In this document: piece by piece, positions 36,125-46,475 of the stretch | How the letters are laid out: every line of letters begins with the position of its first letter | How positions within the stretch are numbered: the first letter of the stretch is position 1 | Assembly (NCBI GenBank): GCA_002918705.1 | Contig: PQKR01000009.1 | Location: 119,717-183,716, forward strand | Direction of reading: 5' to 3' | DNA length: 64,000 nucleotides | Origin: Escherichia sp. ESNIH1 | GTDB taxonomy: Bacteria > Pseudomonadota > Gammaproteobacteria > Enterobacterales > Enterobacteriaceae | Notes under the pieces: generated by a model | Databases searched by the model: none | What the model was told of the DNA's origin: nothing | The model's input: only the letters and a program-made list of their open reading frames with translations | Made by a program: the position numbers and the translations under genes

Positions 36125-38065
36125 TCAAACCGAGTATCTTTGTGAATATTTTTTCACGCTTGCATCAAGCGGTTCCGACGCGGCAAAGAAATCCCCCTGC
36201 CCGCCCGCGACGCCACGCTCAATTAGCGTCTGCCATTCGCTTCGGGAGCGGAGACCGGTAGCAAAGACGCGCGTCTGCGTACCTTTGCAGGTTTCCACCA
36301 GGCTTTGCACCAGCAGCTGATTCTCGGTGCGCTTCTCAATATTGCGTACCAGGCTTGGATGCAGCTTTAATAGCTCGGCGTCCAACGCCTTGATCCAGCT
36401 GGTACTGACCAGCGTCAGGCCTGCCTGGGTCACCGCCACCCGTGCACCTAACGCGTTAATCAATCGCACCACCGGCTGTAACCGACTGATGTGTTGACAA
36501 ACATCTGCCTCTGCAAGTTCAAAAATAATGCGTTTTCGCTTCGATTTTTCACACTGCATCAGCGTATCCCGCAGCCAGCGCTGAAACCGCGGGCGAATCA
36601 ACGACTCCACGGTGATCTGCAGAGCCAGCGTCTCCTCTGGCCAGAAGCCTAAAAACGCCACCAGTCGGGTGATGAGCTGCCGGTCATACTCCTCCGAGAG
36701 GCCGAACTGCAGCACCATCGGCATATACTCGGCGGAGATCACCTCCTGCTCGCCGTCGAACAGGCGGCACATTAGCTCGCGATGGTGAACGCTGCCGTCG
36801 CGGTTGATGGCAGGCTTATGGTACAGGCGTGGCCCGCCCCGGCTGAGCATCTGCTCGATCAGAGTCCGCCAGCGCACGTTGCCGCGCCCCTTCTCCGGCA
36901 GGCTGTCATCGTAGACCGCCCAGCTGTTTGCCCCCTGCAGCACGGCGGTGCGCGTTGCCGCCTCGGCATGCTCCATCACCTGCTCGGTACTCTGCCCGCT
37001 GCGCCAGGCGCAGATGCCGATGTGCATCATATCTTCCCGGTCGAGCATTTTTGACGGCGGCAGGACGTCGACGGACTTCAGCAGCTGGGCGGCGATACTC
37101 TCTGACTCTTTAAGCGTGCGGTGAGAGAGCAGCACCGCAAAGTCACTGCGATGGTAGCGGGCCAGCAATGCGCCAGGGTAGCGCATAATGAAGGTCGAGA
37201 GCAGGTTAATCAGAATAAAGAAGTGCTCTTCCGTGGCTGCCGCTCCCCAGCTGTCGCGCAGCAGGTCAAAGTCCGGCAGGCGGATCATCATCACCACCCC
37301 GTGCGATCCAACCTTCTCCTGATCCTCCAGCAGCGTCGCCAGCTGGTTATCGAAAAAGAGCCGGTTGTTCAGCCCGGTTTTGGTGTCCTGAGCAGCATAG
37401 GAGCGGATCAGCGTATCCATGCGGCTGCGCTGCTCGCCAGCAAACTGGATCTCGGTCAGCAGCAGATCGAGCGCGCTGCTGGCTCGGGCGGGCCACTCGT
37501 AGATGCTGCCCCGCACCCGCTGGCCGCGCTCGCCGTTGAGGATGCGGGTAGCCCGATTCTCCAGCAGCTCCTGTCCCGCCAGCTGACGACGCTGCCAGCG
37601 TACCGCCAGGAAGATAATGATGACCATAAAGCCAACGGCGAGGGTCAGCGGCGCAGTGGTAATAACCGAGTGAAAGTAGTTGGCCATCGGATCCTGATAG
37701 ACCAGCAGGATGCTTGTGCCTGGATTTTTAATCGAGGGAACAACGCGTTCACGTTGTAGATCGCTGCTGCCGGCGGGACGGTAGCTGCCGCTGCGCGTAT
37801 GATCGAGCAGGGTATGCTCCCCCTGCTTTACCACCACCCGCACGATATCAATGGGCACCATCAGCTCATCCAGCTGGATAGCGAGCGCCGATGCTGGCTG
37901 TGCAACCAGCCGCGTGTCAATCACCGCCGCGACCGACTCCACGCGCTCGGCAATTTTCTGCTCAATCGCGCGGTAGAAGCTGAACGAGCACCCCAGCAGC
38001 GTGACAAAGATCGCCAGCCCGGTTAGCAGGGTGACAAAAGCCGAGAATTTCGTCGTTAAGCGCAT
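36125..38065 (-). CDS. csrD: RNase E specificity factor CsrD
   Basis: 646-aa membrane protein, same length as in E. coli, that targets the small RNAs CsrB and CsrC for RNase E decay. Two N-terminal membrane helices enclose a periplasmic part, then a HAMP-like coiled region, then degenerate GGDEF (HRSDF) and EAL (ELM) domains. Both signature motifs are broken exactly as in the known protein, so it does not make or degrade cyclic-di-GMP. Upstream of mreB, divergent from acuI. Confidence 0.96.
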   Translation of the reverse strand: MRLTTKFSAFVTLLTGLAIFVTLLGCSFSFYRAIEQKIAERVESVAAVIDTRLVAQPASALAIQLDELMVPIDIVRVVVKQGEHTLLDHTRSGSYRPAGSSDLQRERVVPSIKNPGTSILLVYQDPMANYFHSVITTAPLTLAVGFMVIIIFLAVRWQRRQLAGQELLENRATRILNGERGQRVRGSIYEWPARASSALDLLLTEIQFAGEQRSRMDTLIRSYAAQDTKTGLNNRLFFDNQLATLLEDQEKVGSHGVVMMIRLPDFDLLRDSWGAAATEEHFFILINLLSTFIMRYPGALLARYHRSDFAVLLSHRTLKESESIAAQLLKSVDVLPPSKMLDREDMMHIGICAWRSGQSTEQVMEHAEAATRTAVLQGANSWAVYDDSLPEKGRGNVRWRTLIEQMLSRGGPRLYHKPAINRDGSVHHRELMCRLFDGEQEVISAEYMPMVLQFGLSEEYDRQLITRLVAFLGFWPEETLALQITVESLIRPRFQRWLRDTLMQCEKSKRKRIIFELAEADVCQHISRLQPVVRLINALGARVAVTQAGLTLVSTSWIKALDAELLKLHPSLVRNIEKRTENQLLVQSLVETCKGTQTRVFATGLRSRSEWQTLIERGVAGGQGDFFAASEPLDASVKKYSQRYSV

Positions 38066-38209
38066 CCGTGTGTTAACTCCGTGGGTTAAGAGCTGGCGCC
38101 TGTACCGGGCAATCTGGCAATTTATTGCGTTAAATCGGCATAGCGTTTTAATTAGCGAGTATAGTCTTCAGAAATTTTTTGCCAATCATCAAGCAACCGG
38201 AGAAGAGAT

Positions 38210-39184
38210 ATGCAGGCCTTGATTTTAGAACAGCAGGATGGAAAAACGCTCGCCTCGGTGCAGGATATTGCCGATAGCCAGCTGCCGCAAGGTAATGTAA
38301 CGGTCGATATTGCCTGGTCCAGTCTGAACTATAAGGATGCGCTGGCAATCACCGGCAAAGGTAAAATTATCCGTAATTTTCCGATGATTCCGGGAATCGA
38401 CTTCGCCGGTACGGTGCACGCCAGCGAGGATCCGCGCTTCCACGTTGGCCAGCAGGTGCTGCTGACCGGCTGGGGCGTCGGGGAGAACCACTGGGGCGGT
38501 CTGTCGCAGCGGGCGCGCGTCAACGGTGACTGGCTGGTGGCGCTGCCGCAGGGTCTGGACGGCCGGAAGGCGATGATCATCGGCACCGCGGGCTTTACAG
38601 CCATGCTCTGCGTGATGGCGCTGGAAGAGGCGGGCGTGCGTCCTGCCGACGGTGAGATTGTGGTTACCGGCGCCAGCGGCGGCGTGGGCAGCACGGCGGT
38701 GGCCCTGCTACATAAGCTCGGTTACCAGGTCGCGGCGGTCTCCGGCCGGGAGAGCACCCACGACTATCTTAAGCGTCTCGGAGCCAGCCGCATTCTGGGC
38801 CGCGACGAGTTTGCCGAGAGCCGTCCGCTGGAGAAACAGCTCTGGGCCGGTGCGGTGGATACCGTGGGCGATAAGGTGCTGGCCAAGGTGCTGGCCCAGA
38901 TGAACTATGGCGGCTGCGTGGCGGCCTGTGGCCTGGCGGGCGGCTTTGCGCTGCCAACCACGGTGATGCCGTTTATTCTGCGCAACGTGCGTCTGCAGGG
39001 CGTTGACTCCGTGATGACCCCGGCCGCAAAACGCGCTGAGGCCTGGTCGCGTCTGGCGCAGGATCTGCCCGAATCGTTCTATGAGCAGAGCGCAACGGAG
39101 ATCGCGCTTGAGCAAGCGCCGGAGTTTGCCAACGCGATTATCAACAACCAGGCCCAGGGCCGCACGCTGGTGAAAATTGCCTGA
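38210..39184 (+). CDS. acuI: Acrylyl-CoA reductase AcuI (YhdH)
   Basis: 324-aa zinc-independent medium-chain dehydrogenase/quinone oxidoreductase that reduces acrylyl-CoA to propionyl-CoA with NADPH, a detoxifying step. The N-terminal GroES-like domain (SSLNYKDALAITGKGKI, FPMIPGIDFAGTV) is followed by a Rossmann fold with VTGASGGVGSTAV. A CCGGAGAAGAG ribosome site precedes the ATG. Divergent from csrD. Confidence 0.94.
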   Translation: MQALILEQQDGKTLASVQDIADSQLPQGNVTVDIAWSSLNYKDALAITGKGKIIRNFPMIPGIDFAGTVHASEDPRFHVGQQVLLTGWGVGENHWGGLSQRARVNGDWLVALPQGLDGRKAMIIGTAGFTAMLCVMALEEAGVRPADGEIVVTGASGGVGSTAVALLHKLGYQVAAVSGRESTHDYLKRLGASRILGRDEFAESRPLEKQLWAGAVDTVGDKVLAKVLAQMNYGGCVAACGLAGGFALPTTVMPFILRNVRLQGVDSVMTPAAKRAEAWSRLAQDLPESFYEQSATEIALEQAPEFANAIINNQAQGRTLVKIA

Positions 39185-39278
39185 TCAGCAAATTTTTACC
39201 AGAGGCTCGCGCTAACGCTACTCCTCCGTCATGATTAGAGCATTAATAGCTGAGTAGTAGACGCTGGCGGAGGATGTA

Positions 39279-40280
39279 ATGAAGAAGAGAATGCTGAGGG
39301 AAGCGGATGTCACGGCGGAATCCGTTTTTATGCTGCAGCGCAGACAGGTTTTAAAAGCGCTGGGCATCAGCGCCACGGCGCTGTCGCTTTCATCAGCTGC
39401 CCATGCCGATCTGCTCGACTGGTTTAAAGGTAACGATCGGCCAAAAGCGCCGGCGGGTAAGCCGCTTGACTTCAGCAAGCCTGCCGAATTCCAAAGCACT
39501 CTCCCCCTCACGCCCGAGGATAAGGTCACCGGTTACAACAACTTCTATGAGTTTGGCCTCGACAAAGCCGATCCCGCCGCCAACGCGGGCAGCATGAAGA
39601 CCGATCCCTGGACGCTGACGATCGACGGCGAGGTGGCAAAGCCACTGACCCTCGATCATGACGATCTGACCCGGCGCTTTCCGCTGGAGGAGCGTATCTA
39701 CCGGATGCGCTGCGTCGAAGCCTGGTCGATGGTGGTGCCGTGGATCGGCTTTCCGCTGCACAAGCTTCTCGCACTGGTACAGCCCACCAGCAACGCGAAA
39801 TATGTGGCGTTTAAGACGCTCTACTCCCCGGAGCAGATGCCCGGCCAGAAGGATCGCTTTATTGGCGGTGGGCTGGCGTATCCCTATGTAGAGGGCCTGC
39901 GTCTCGACGAGGCTATGCACCCGCTGACCATGCTTACTACCGGCGTCTACGGTAAAGCGCTGCCGCCGCAAAACGGCGCGCCGGTGCGCCTGACCGTGCC
40001 GTGGAAGTATGGTTTTAAGGGCATTAAGTCGATCGTCAGTATTACGCTGACCCGCGAGCGGCCGCCGACCACCTGGAACCTCTCCGCACCTAACGAGTAC
40101 GGCTTTTTTGCTAACGTGAACCCGCACGTCGATCATCCGCGCTGGTCGCAGGCTACGGAGCGGTTTATCGGCTCGGGCGGCATTCTTGACGTTAAGCGCC
40201 AGCCAACGCTGCTGTTTAACGGCTATGCCGATGAGGTAGCCTCGCTCTATCGCGGTATCGATCTACGGGAGAACTTCTAG
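39279..40280 (+). CDS. msrP: Protein-methionine-sulfoxide reductase catalytic subunit MsrP
   Basis: 333-aa periplasmic molybdoenzyme that repairs oxidised methionines in envelope proteins. The N-terminal Tat signal has RRQVLK (Arg21-Arg22), and Cys145 in MRCVEAWSM is the molybdenum ligand. A GGAGGATGTA ribosome site precedes the ATG. Followed without any gap by msrQ, which supplies electrons. In K-12 this pair (yedYZ) is elsewhere; here it is between acuI and aroQ. Confidence 0.95.
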   Translation: MKKRMLREADVTAESVFMLQRRQVLKALGISATALSLSSAAHADLLDWFKGNDRPKAPAGKPLDFSKPAEFQSTLPLTPEDKVTGYNNFYEFGLDKADPAANAGSMKTDPWTLTIDGEVAKPLTLDHDDLTRRFPLEERIYRMRCVEAWSMVVPWIGFPLHKLLALVQPTSNAKYVAFKTLYSPEQMPGQKDRFIGGGLAYPYVEGLRLDEAMHPLTMLTTGVYGKALPPQNGAPVRLTVPWKYGFKGIKSIVSITLTRERPPTTWNLSAPNEYGFFANVNPHVDHPRWSQATERFIGSGGILDVKRQPTLLFNGYADEVASLYRGIDLRENF

Positions 40281-40880
40281 GTGCGGCTTACGGCAAAACA
40301 GATCGTCTGGCTTAAGGTCGTTCTGCATCTGGCGGGCCTGCTTCCTCTATTATGGCTCTTCTGGGCGGCCAGCCAGGGCTACTTCAGCGCCGATCCGGCG
40401 AAGGATATCCAGCACTTTACCGGCAGAATGGCCTTAAAGTTCCTTCTCGCCTCGCTGCTTATCACCCCGCTGGCGCGCTATGGCAAACAGCCGCTGCTGA
40501 TCCGTACCCGGCGGCTGTTGGGCCTCTGGTGCTTTGCCTGGGCTTCGCTGCATCTGGTGAGCTACTCGCTGCTGGAGCTGGGGATCAATAACCTGGCGCT
40601 GCTGGGCCAGGAGCTGGTCACGCGTCCCTATCTGACGCTGGGGATCGTCAGCTGGCTGCTGCTGCTGGCGCTGGCGCTGACCTCCACCCAGGCCGCGCAG
40701 CGAAAGCTGGGGCGTAACTGGCAGCGTCTGCATAATTTCGTCTATCTGGTGGCGATCCTTGCCCCCATTCACTATCTCTGGTCGGTAAAGGTCCTCTCGC
40801 CCCAGCCGCTTATCTACGCCGCTCTCGCCTGCATCCTGCTTGCCTGGCGTTATAAGAAGTTTCGCCAGTGGTGGCGATAG
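40281..40880 (+). CDS. msrQ: MsrQ, haem-binding membrane subunit of the methionine sulfoxide reductase
   Basis: 199-aa inner-membrane protein with about six helices and histidines for haem b ([22 protein letters not shown]). It passes quinone-derived electrons to MsrP. It starts with GTG directly after the msrP TAG, so the two are coupled. Confidence 0.93.
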   Translation: MRLTAKQIVWLKVVLHLAGLLPLLWLFWAASQGYFSADPAKDIQHFTGRMALKFLLASLLITPLARYGKQPLLIRTRRLLGLWCFAWASLHLVSYSLLELGINNLALLGQELVTRPYLTLGIVSWLLLLALALTSTQAAQRKLGRNWQRLHNFVYLVAILAPIHYLWSVKVLSPQPLIYAALACILLAWRYKKFRQWWR

Positions 40881-40930
40881 CGCAGCGATCGTCCAGCAAT
40901 GTGTGCGGTTTGCCACAATTCTGATAGCCA

Positions 40931-40956
40931 TTACGCCCGTTTTCCGGCGGGCGTAA
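40931..40956. other. Hairpin after msrQ
   Basis: Nine-base arms TTACGCCCG/CGGGCGTAA with an 8-base loop, no T-run. It may mark the end of the msrPQ transcript. Confidence 0.45.
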
Positions 40957-40987
40957 GATAATCTTCCCTGATAAGACCAGTATTTAG

Positions 40988-41015
40988 CTGCCAAATGCTA
41001 CGAAATCGTTATAAT
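40988..41015 (+). promoter_or_regulatory. Probable promoter of aroQ-accBC
   Basis: Consensus -10 TATAAT at 41010-41015, with a -35-like CTGCCA at 40988-40993 (16-bp spacing). It lies 110 bases before aroQ and is the best promoter upstream of accBC, since only 21 bases separate aroQ from accB. Confidence 0.6.
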
Positions 41016-41125
41016 GTGCGACTTTGGTTTTCACGACAGGGCATTTCGTGCGCTGAAAACGTGACAACCATGCAACGAAGGTATATTTTGTTTTTTACCG
41101 GAGATTTGCAGGAGATAGCAGCACA

Positions 41126-41578
41126 ATGGCGGACAAGTTGCACATTTTGCTCTTAAACGGTCCCAACCTAAACATGCTGGGCACGCGTGAGCCAGACAAG
41201 TACGGCACGCTGACGTTAACAGAAATTGTTAACCGTTTAACCGCGGAAGCGGAGGCGCTGAACGTCGGGCTAGAGCATTTACAGTCGAACGCAGAGTACG
41301 TACTGCTCGACCGCATTCATCAGGCTAAAGACAACATTGACTATATCCTGATTAATCCGGCCGCGTTTACGCACACCAGCGTAGCCCTGCGTGATGCGCT
41401 GCTTGCCGTGGATATCCCGTTTATCGAGATCCACCTGAGCAACGTTCACGCACGCGAACCATTCCGCCATCACTCCTATCTCTCCGATATCGCTGCTGGC
41501 GTCATCTGTGGATTCGGCGCTGACGGCTATTCATACGCATTACAGACGGCGGTTAAACGCCTGTCACAAACACACTAA
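41126..41578 (+). CDS. aroQ: Type II 3-dehydroquinate dehydratase
   Basis: 150-aa shikimate pathway enzyme converting 3-dehydroquinate to 3-dehydroshikimate by the trans mechanism. [18 protein letters not shown] supplies catalytic Arg21 and Tyr26, and [11 protein letters not shown] supplies His101. E. coli K-12 uses the unrelated type I enzyme AroD. Here aroQ lies between the promoter and accB with 21 bases to accB, so it is probably co-transcribed with accBC. Confidence 0.96.
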   Translation: MADKLHILLLNGPNLNMLGTREPDKYGTLTLTEIVNRLTAEAEALNVGLEHLQSNAEYVLLDRIHQAKDNIDYILINPAAFTHTSVALRDALLAVDIPFIEIHLSNVHAREPFRHHSYLSDIAAGVICGFGADGYSYALQTAVKRLSQTH

Positions 41579-41599
41579 ACAAGAGTACGGAACCCACTC

Positions 41600-42070
41600 A
41601 TGGATATTCGTAAGATTAAAAAACTGATCGAGCTGGTTGAAGAATCAGGCATCTCCGAACTGGAAATTTCTGAAGGCGAAGAGTCTGTTCGCATCAGTCG
41701 GTCTGCACCGAACGCAGGCTATCCAGTGATGCAGCAGGCCTATGCCGCACCGATGATGCAGCAGCCTGCGCTCTCTAACGCCGTAGCACCGGCACCGGCT
41801 CCGGTAGCCGAAGCACCGGCTGCAGCGCAAATCAGTGGCCACATCGTACGTTCCCCAATGGTCGGGACTTTCTACCGCACCCCTAGCCCGGACGCGAAAG
41901 CCTTTATCGAAATTGGCCAGAAAGTGAACGCGGGCGATACCCTGTGCATCGTTGAAGCGATGAAAATGATGAACCAGATCGAAGCCGACAAGTCCGGCGT
42001 GGTGAAAGCCATTCTGGTGGAAAGTGGTCAACCGGTTGAATTTGACGAGCCACTGGTCGTTATCGAGTAA
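41600..42070 (+). CDS. accB: Acetyl-CoA carboxylase biotin carboxyl carrier protein
   Basis: 156-aa carrier subunit. The C-terminal biotinyl domain (about 80-156) has Lys122 in EAMKMM as biotin site and the protruding thumb ([13 protein letters not shown]). A flexible Ala/Pro linker (about 55-75) separates it from the N-terminal part, which in E. coli also controls accBC expression. accC follows after 10 bases. Confidence 0.98.
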   Translation: MDIRKIKKLIELVEESGISELEISEGEESVRISRSAPNAGYPVMQQAYAAPMMQQPALSNAVAPAPAPVAEAPAAAQISGHIVRSPMVGTFYRTPSPDAKAFIEIGQKVNAGDTLCIVEAMKMMNQIEADKSGVVKAILVESGQPVEFDEPLVVIE

Positions 42071-42080
42071 CGAGGCGCAC

Positions 42081-43430
42081 ATGCTGGAAAAAATTGTCAT
42101 CGCTAACCGTGGCGAGATTGCTCTGCGTATTCTGCGTGCCTGTAAAGAACTGGGCATCAAGACCGTCGCCGTGCACTCCACTGCGGATCGCGATCTGAAA
42201 CACGTACTTCTGGCGGATGAGACGGTCTGCATCGGTCCGGCTCCGTCCGTAAAAAGCTATCTGAACATCCCGGCTATCATCAGCGCCGCTGAAATCACCG
42301 GCGCGATGGCAATCCATCCGGGTTACGGCTTCCTCTCTGAGAACGCCAACTTTGCCGAGCAGGTTGAGCGCTCCGGCTTTATCTTCATCGGCCCGAAAGC
42401 CGACACCATTCGCCTGATGGGTGACAAAGTGTCCGCGATCACCGCGATGAAAAAAGCGGGCGTACCGACGGTACCTGGCTCTGATGGCCCGCTGGGCGAT
42501 GATATGGATGCTAACCGCGCCCATGCCAAACGCATCGGCTACCCGGTGATCATCAAAGCCTCCGGCGGCGGCGGCGGTCGCGGTATGCGCGTCGTGCGCA
42601 GCGACGCCGAGCTGGCGCAGTCTATCTCCATGACCAAAGCGGAAGCGAAAGCCGCGTTCAACAACGACATGGTCTACATGGAGAAGTACCTGGAGAACCC
42701 ACGCCACATTGAGATTCAGGTGCTGGCGGACGGTCAGGGCAACGCTATCTATCTGGCGGAGCGTGACTGCTCTATGCAGCGCCGCCACCAGAAAGTGGTC
42801 GAAGAGGCACCGGCACCGGGGATTACCCCAGAGCTGCGCAGCTTTATCGGCGATCGCTGCGCGAAAGCGTGCGTGGATATCGGCTACCGCGGAGCGGGTA
42901 CCTTCGAGTTCCTGTTCGAAAACGGCGAGTTCTATTTCATTGAGATGAACACCCGTATCCAGGTTGAGCATCCGGTTACCGAGATGATCACCGGCGTGGA
43001 TCTGATCAAAGAGCAGCTGCGTATCGCTGCCGGTCAGCCGCTCTCCATCAAACAGGAAGACGTGGTGGTGAAAGGCCATGCGGTCGAGTGCCGTATTAAC
43101 GCCGAAGACCCGAACACCTTCCTGCCAAGCCCAGGTAAAATTACCCGTTTCCATGCGCCAGGTGGCTTTGGCGTGCGCTGGGAGTCCCATATCTACGCCG
43201 GTTATACCGTACCGCCGTACTATGACTCCATGATCGGTAAGCTGATCTGTTTCGGTGAGAACCGTGACGTGGCGATTGCCCGTATGAAGAACGCCCTGCA
43301 GGAGCTGATCATCGACGGCATCAAAACCAACGTCGATCTGCAGACCCGCATCATGAATGACGAGAACTTCCAGCACGGTGGAACCAACATCCACTATCTG
43401 GAGAAGAAGCTCGGTCTTCAGGAAAAATAA
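42081..43430 (+). CDS. accC: Acetyl-CoA carboxylase biotin carboxylase subunit
   Basis: 449-aa ATP-grasp enzyme that carboxylates biotin on AccB with bicarbonate, the first committed step of fatty acid synthesis. The glycine-rich ATP loop [11 protein letters not shown] and the metal/catalytic segment [16 protein letters not shown] are present. The start [18 protein letters not shown] fixes the ATG at 42081; the open frame extends back into accB. Ends at a strong terminator. Confidence 0.98.
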   Translation: MLEKIVIANRGEIALRILRACKELGIKTVAVHSTADRDLKHVLLADETVCIGPAPSVKSYLNIPAIISAAEITGAMAIHPGYGFLSENANFAEQVERSGFIFIGPKADTIRLMGDKVSAITAMKKAGVPTVPGSDGPLGDDMDANRAHAKRIGYPVIIKASGGGGGRGMRVVRSDAELAQSISMTKAEAKAAFNNDMVYMEKYLENPRHIEIQVLADGQGNAIYLAERDCSMQRRHQKVVEEAPAPGITPELRSFIGDRCAKACVDIGYRGAGTFEFLFENGEFYFIEMNTRIQVEHPVTEMITGVDLIKEQLRIAAGQPLSIKQEDVVVKGHAVECRINAEDPNTFLPSPGKITRFHAPGGFGVRWESHIYAGYTVPPYYDSMIGKLICFGENRDVAIARMKNALQELIIDGIKTNVDLQTRIMNDENFQHGGTNIHYLEKKLGLQEK

Positions 43431-43446
43431 GCGCGCTTGCCGCATC

Positions 43447-43476
43447 AAGGGCCGGATCTTCCGGCCCTTTTTTATT
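43447..43476 (+). terminator. Rho-independent terminator of accBC
   Basis: Nine-base stem AAGGGCCGG/CCGGCCCTT, 5-base loop and six T. Confidence 0.93.
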
Positions 43477-43538
43477 TCTGGGGATCGCAAAGTTCCATAG
43501 GGTACAATCCCCGCTTTGCTGATTTACGAGGAACGATA

Positions 43539-43781
43539 ATGGATCAACGTTTCGTTCAGGCCCACAGAGAGGCCCGCTGGGCGCTGTGGCTTACCCTTTT
43601 CTATCTTGCTGCGTGGTTAGTAACTGCTTACTTACCCAGCTCCGAGGCGGGCTTTACTGGCCTGCCGCACTGGTTTGAGATGGCCTGTCTGCTGATCCCG
43701 CTGCTGTTTATTCTGTTGTGTTGGGCAATGGTGACGTTTATCTATCGCGACATCCCGCTGGAGGATGATGATGCAGCTTGA
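43539..43781 (+). CDS. yhdT: Small membrane protein YhdT (DUF997)
   Basis: 80-aa protein with two transmembrane helices (WLTLFYLAAWLVTAYL and FEMACLLIPLLFILLCWAMV). The start at 43539 has CGAGGAACG upstream and matches the family. It overlaps the start of panF by 11 bases (TGA at 43779), as in relatives, and may be an accessory small subunit of the symporter, which is an inference from the tight coupling. Confidence 0.92.
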   Translation: MDQRFVQAHREARWALWLTLFYLAAWLVTAYLPSSEAGFTGLPHWFEMACLLIPLLFILLCWAMVTFIYRDIPLEDDDAA

Positions 43782-45222
43782 AGTGATCCTGCCTCTGGTT
43801 GCCTACCTGCTGGTGGTGTTTGGCCTGTCAGTCTATGCCATGCGCCAGCGCAAAACGGGAACGTTTCTAAACGAATACTTTCTCGGCAGCCGCTCGATGG
43901 GCGGCCTGGTGCTGGCGATGACGCTGACCGCGACCTATATCAGCGCCAGCTCGTTTATTGGGGGTCCGGGCGCGGCCTATAAGTATGGCCTTGGCTGGGT
44001 GCTGCTGGCGATGATCCAGCTGCCTGCGGTCTGGCTGTCGCTGGGTATCCTGGGCAAGAAATTTGCCATTCTGGCGCGGCGCTACAACGCGGTAACCCTT
44101 AACGATATGCTGTTTGGCCGCTACCGGAGCCGTCTGCTGGTGTGGCTGGCAAGTATTAGCCTGCTGGTGGCGTTTATTGGCGCGATGGCGGTGCAGTTTA
44201 TTGGCGGCGCCCGGCTGTTGGAGTCGGCGGCGGGTATCCCCTATGAGACCGGCCTGCTGATCTTTGGTATCAGCATCGCGCTCTACACCGCCTACGGCGG
44301 CTTTCGTGCCAGCGTGCTCAACGACGCCATGCAGGGCATGGTAATGCTCATCGGCACCATCGTGCTGCTGATTGGCGTGGTGCATGCGGCAGGCGGTCTC
44401 GGTAACGCTGTGGAGACCCTGCGGCATATCGATCCACAGCTGGTTACGCCCCAGGGCGCTGATGATATCCTCTCCCCGACCTTTATGACCTCGTTCTGGG
44501 TGCTGGTCTGTTTCGGCGTGATCGGCCTGCCGCATACCGCCGTGCGCTGCATCTCCTATAAGGACAGCAAGGCGGTGCACCGGGGGATTATTATCGGCAC
44601 CGTGGTGGTCGCGATCTTAATGCTTGGGATGCACCTCGCGGGCGCGCTGGGACGGGCGGTGATCCCTGACCTGACGGTGCCGGATCTGGTGATCCCGACC
44701 CTGATGGTTAAAGTGCTGCCGCCCTTTGCCGCCGGGATCTTCCTCGCCGCACCGATGGCGGCGATCATGTCGACGATCAACGCGCAGCTGCTGCAAAGTT
44801 CCGCTACGATCATCAAAGATCTCTATCTGAACCTGCGCCCGGAGCAGATCCACAACGAGCGCCGCCTGAAGCGGATGTCGTCGGCGATCACGCTGATTCT
44901 GGGGGCGCTGCTGCTGCTGGCGGCCTGGCGTCCGCCGGAGATGATCATCTGGCTAAACCTGCTGGCCTTTGGCGGGCTGGAGGCGGTGTTCCTCTGGCCG
45001 CTGGTGCTGGGGCTGTACTGGGAGCGGGCCAACGCTGCCGGCGCGCTAAGCGCCATGATTGTCGGCGGCGTGCTGTACGCGCTATTAGCGACCTTCAATA
45101 TTCAGTACCTCGGGTTCCACCCGATTGTGCCGTCGCTGCTGTTAAGTTTGCTGGCGTTTATAGTGGGGAACCGTTTTGGTCACCCCGCTCCGGAAGCCAA
45201 TGCTATTTCAATTGATAAATAA
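43771..45222 (+). CDS. panF: Sodium/pantothenate symporter
   Basis: 483-aa sodium:solute symporter that imports pantothenate for coenzyme A synthesis. It has about 12-13 membrane helices and the family segments [21 protein letters not shown] and [14 protein letters not shown]. Three ATGs occur in a row; I use the third (43771) because GGAGGA then lies 5 bases upstream and the protein begins [10 protein letters not shown] as in E. coli. prmA follows after 11 bases. Confidence 0.96.
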   Translation: MQLEVILPLVAYLLVVFGLSVYAMRQRKTGTFLNEYFLGSRSMGGLVLAMTLTATYISASSFIGGPGAAYKYGLGWVLLAMIQLPAVWLSLGILGKKFAILARRYNAVTLNDMLFGRYRSRLLVWLASISLLVAFIGAMAVQFIGGARLLESAAGIPYETGLLIFGISIALYTAYGGFRASVLNDAMQGMVMLIGTIVLLIGVVHAAGGLGNAVETLRHIDPQLVTPQGADDILSPTFMTSFWVLVCFGVIGLPHTAVRCISYKDSKAVHRGIIIGTVVVAILMLGMHLAGALGRAVIPDLTVPDLVIPTLMVKVLPPFAAGIFLAAPMAAIMSTINAQLLQSSATIIKDLYLNLRPEQIHNERRLKRMSSAITLILGALLLLAAWRPPEMIIWLNLLAFGGLEAVFLWPLVLGLYWERANAAGALSAMIVGGVLYALLATFNIQYLGFHPIVPSLLLSLLAFIVGNRFGHPAPEANAISIDK

Positions 45223-45233
45223 AGAGTTTTGCC

Positions 45234-46115
45234 ATGCCGTGGATCCAATTAAAACTGAATACAACCGGTGCCAATGCGGAAGAGCTGAGCGATGCCCTGC
45301 TGGAAGCAGGCGCGGTCTCCATCACCTTCCAGGATACGCACGATACGCCCGTGTTTGAGCCGCTGCCGGGAGAGACCCGCCTGTGGGGCGATACGGACGT
45401 GATTGGCCTGTTTGACGCCGAAACCGATATGAACGAGGTGGTGGCTATCCTTGAGGGGCACCCGCTGCTGGGGAGTGGCTTTGCGCACAAGATTGAGCAG
45501 CTGGAAGACAAGGACTGGGAGCGCGAGTGGATGGAGAACTTCCACCCGATGCGCTTTGGCGAGCGTCTGTGGATCTGTCCAAGCTGGCGCGACGTGCCGG
45601 ATGCTAACGCGGTTAACGTGATGCTCGACCCAGGCCTGGCGTTTGGTACCGGCACGCACCCCACCACCTCGCTGTGCCTGCAGTGGCTGGACAGCCTCGA
45701 TCTGGCGGGCAAGACCGTGATCGACTTTGGCTGCGGCTCCGGCATTCTGGCGATTGCCGCCCTGAAGCTGGGCGCGGCAAAGGCGATTGGCATTGATATC
45801 GATCCGCAGGCCATTCAGGCCAGCCGTGACAACGCCGAACGCAACGGCGTCTCCGATCGCCTGGCACTGTATCTGCCGCAGGATCAGCCTGCCGAGATGC
45901 AGGCTGACGTCGTGGTTGCCAATATTCTCGCGGGTCCGCTGCGTGAACTGGCCCCGCTGATTAGCGTTCTGCCGGTGAGCGGTGGCCTGTTAGGGCTTTC
46001 GGGTATTCTGGCCAGCCAGGCCGAGAGCGTGTGCGAAGCCTACGCCGATCGCTTCACGCTCGACCCGGTAGTTGAAAAAGAAGAGTGGTGCCGCATTACC
46101 GGGCACAAACGCTAA
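45234..46115 (+). CDS. prmA: Ribosomal protein L11 methyltransferase
   Basis: 293-aa enzyme that trimethylates L11 using S-adenosylmethionine. A small N-terminal substrate-recognition domain (1-60) is joined by a linker to a Rossmann-like methyltransferase domain with [19 protein letters not shown] and the [10 protein letters not shown] motif. Co-directional with panF, ends at a terminator. Confidence 0.97.
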   Translation: MPWIQLKLNTTGANAEELSDALLEAGAVSITFQDTHDTPVFEPLPGETRLWGDTDVIGLFDAETDMNEVVAILEGHPLLGSGFAHKIEQLEDKDWEREWMENFHPMRFGERLWICPSWRDVPDANAVNVMLDPGLAFGTGTHPTTSLCLQWLDSLDLAGKTVIDFGCGSGILAIAALKLGAAKAIGIDIDPQAIQASRDNAERNGVSDRLALYLPQDQPAEMQADVVVANILAGPLRELAPLISVLPVSGGLLGLSGILASQAESVCEAYADRFTLDPVVEKEEWCRITGHKR

Positions 46116-46122
46116 TCTCCCC

Positions 46123-46150
46123 AACGTGGCCTGCGGGCCACGTTTCTGTT
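46123..46150 (+). terminator. Terminator of panF-prmA
   Basis: Nine-base perfect stem AACGTGGCC/GGCCACGTT with loop TGCG, followed by an interrupted T-run (TTTCTGTTT). Confidence 0.75.
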
Positions 46151-46475
46151 TGTAAATTCGCCAAAACGATAAGCAGAAATGAGAGCACGATCTCATTAGA
46201 AAGCGCTTTTTTGCTTATAAAAACAGCGTATTATCCCGTTAGCGTCACCGCAGATGCAATAAAAACGGATAACTTTCAGGAAAATATTAGCGGTTAAAAA
46301 AAATGCGATTTACGTTAAAATCATGATTCCTAATGATATTTATTTCTTGCTCTCATCATTGCTTACGATTCATTGATCTGCAACCGGGTATTGTTCAAAG
46401 TTTGGCCTTTCATCTCATGAAAAAAATGCGTAATATACGCCGCCTTGCAGTCACAGTATGGTCATTTCTTAACTC
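46151..46475 (+). promoter_or_regulatory. dusB-fis regulatory region with Fis site and stringent promoter
   Basis: A 325-base AT-rich non-coding stretch. The promoter is TTTCAT (46408-46413), 17 bp, TAATAT (46431-46436), then a GC-rich discriminator CGCCGCC, the layout of the E. coli fis promoter. A 15-bp Fis-like site GTTCAAAGTTTGGCC (46393-46407, 13 of 15 to consensus) is centred about -42 from the expected start near 46443, the place of the E. coli repressor site II. Transcription should peak on nutrient upshift and be self-limited by Fis. Confidence 0.8.

Noticed and set aside
36125..38065. csrD as an active diguanylate cyclase/phosphodiesterase
   Set aside because: GGDEF is HRSDF and EAL is ELM, the inactive motifs known for CsrD, so cyclic-di-GMP activity is not expected.
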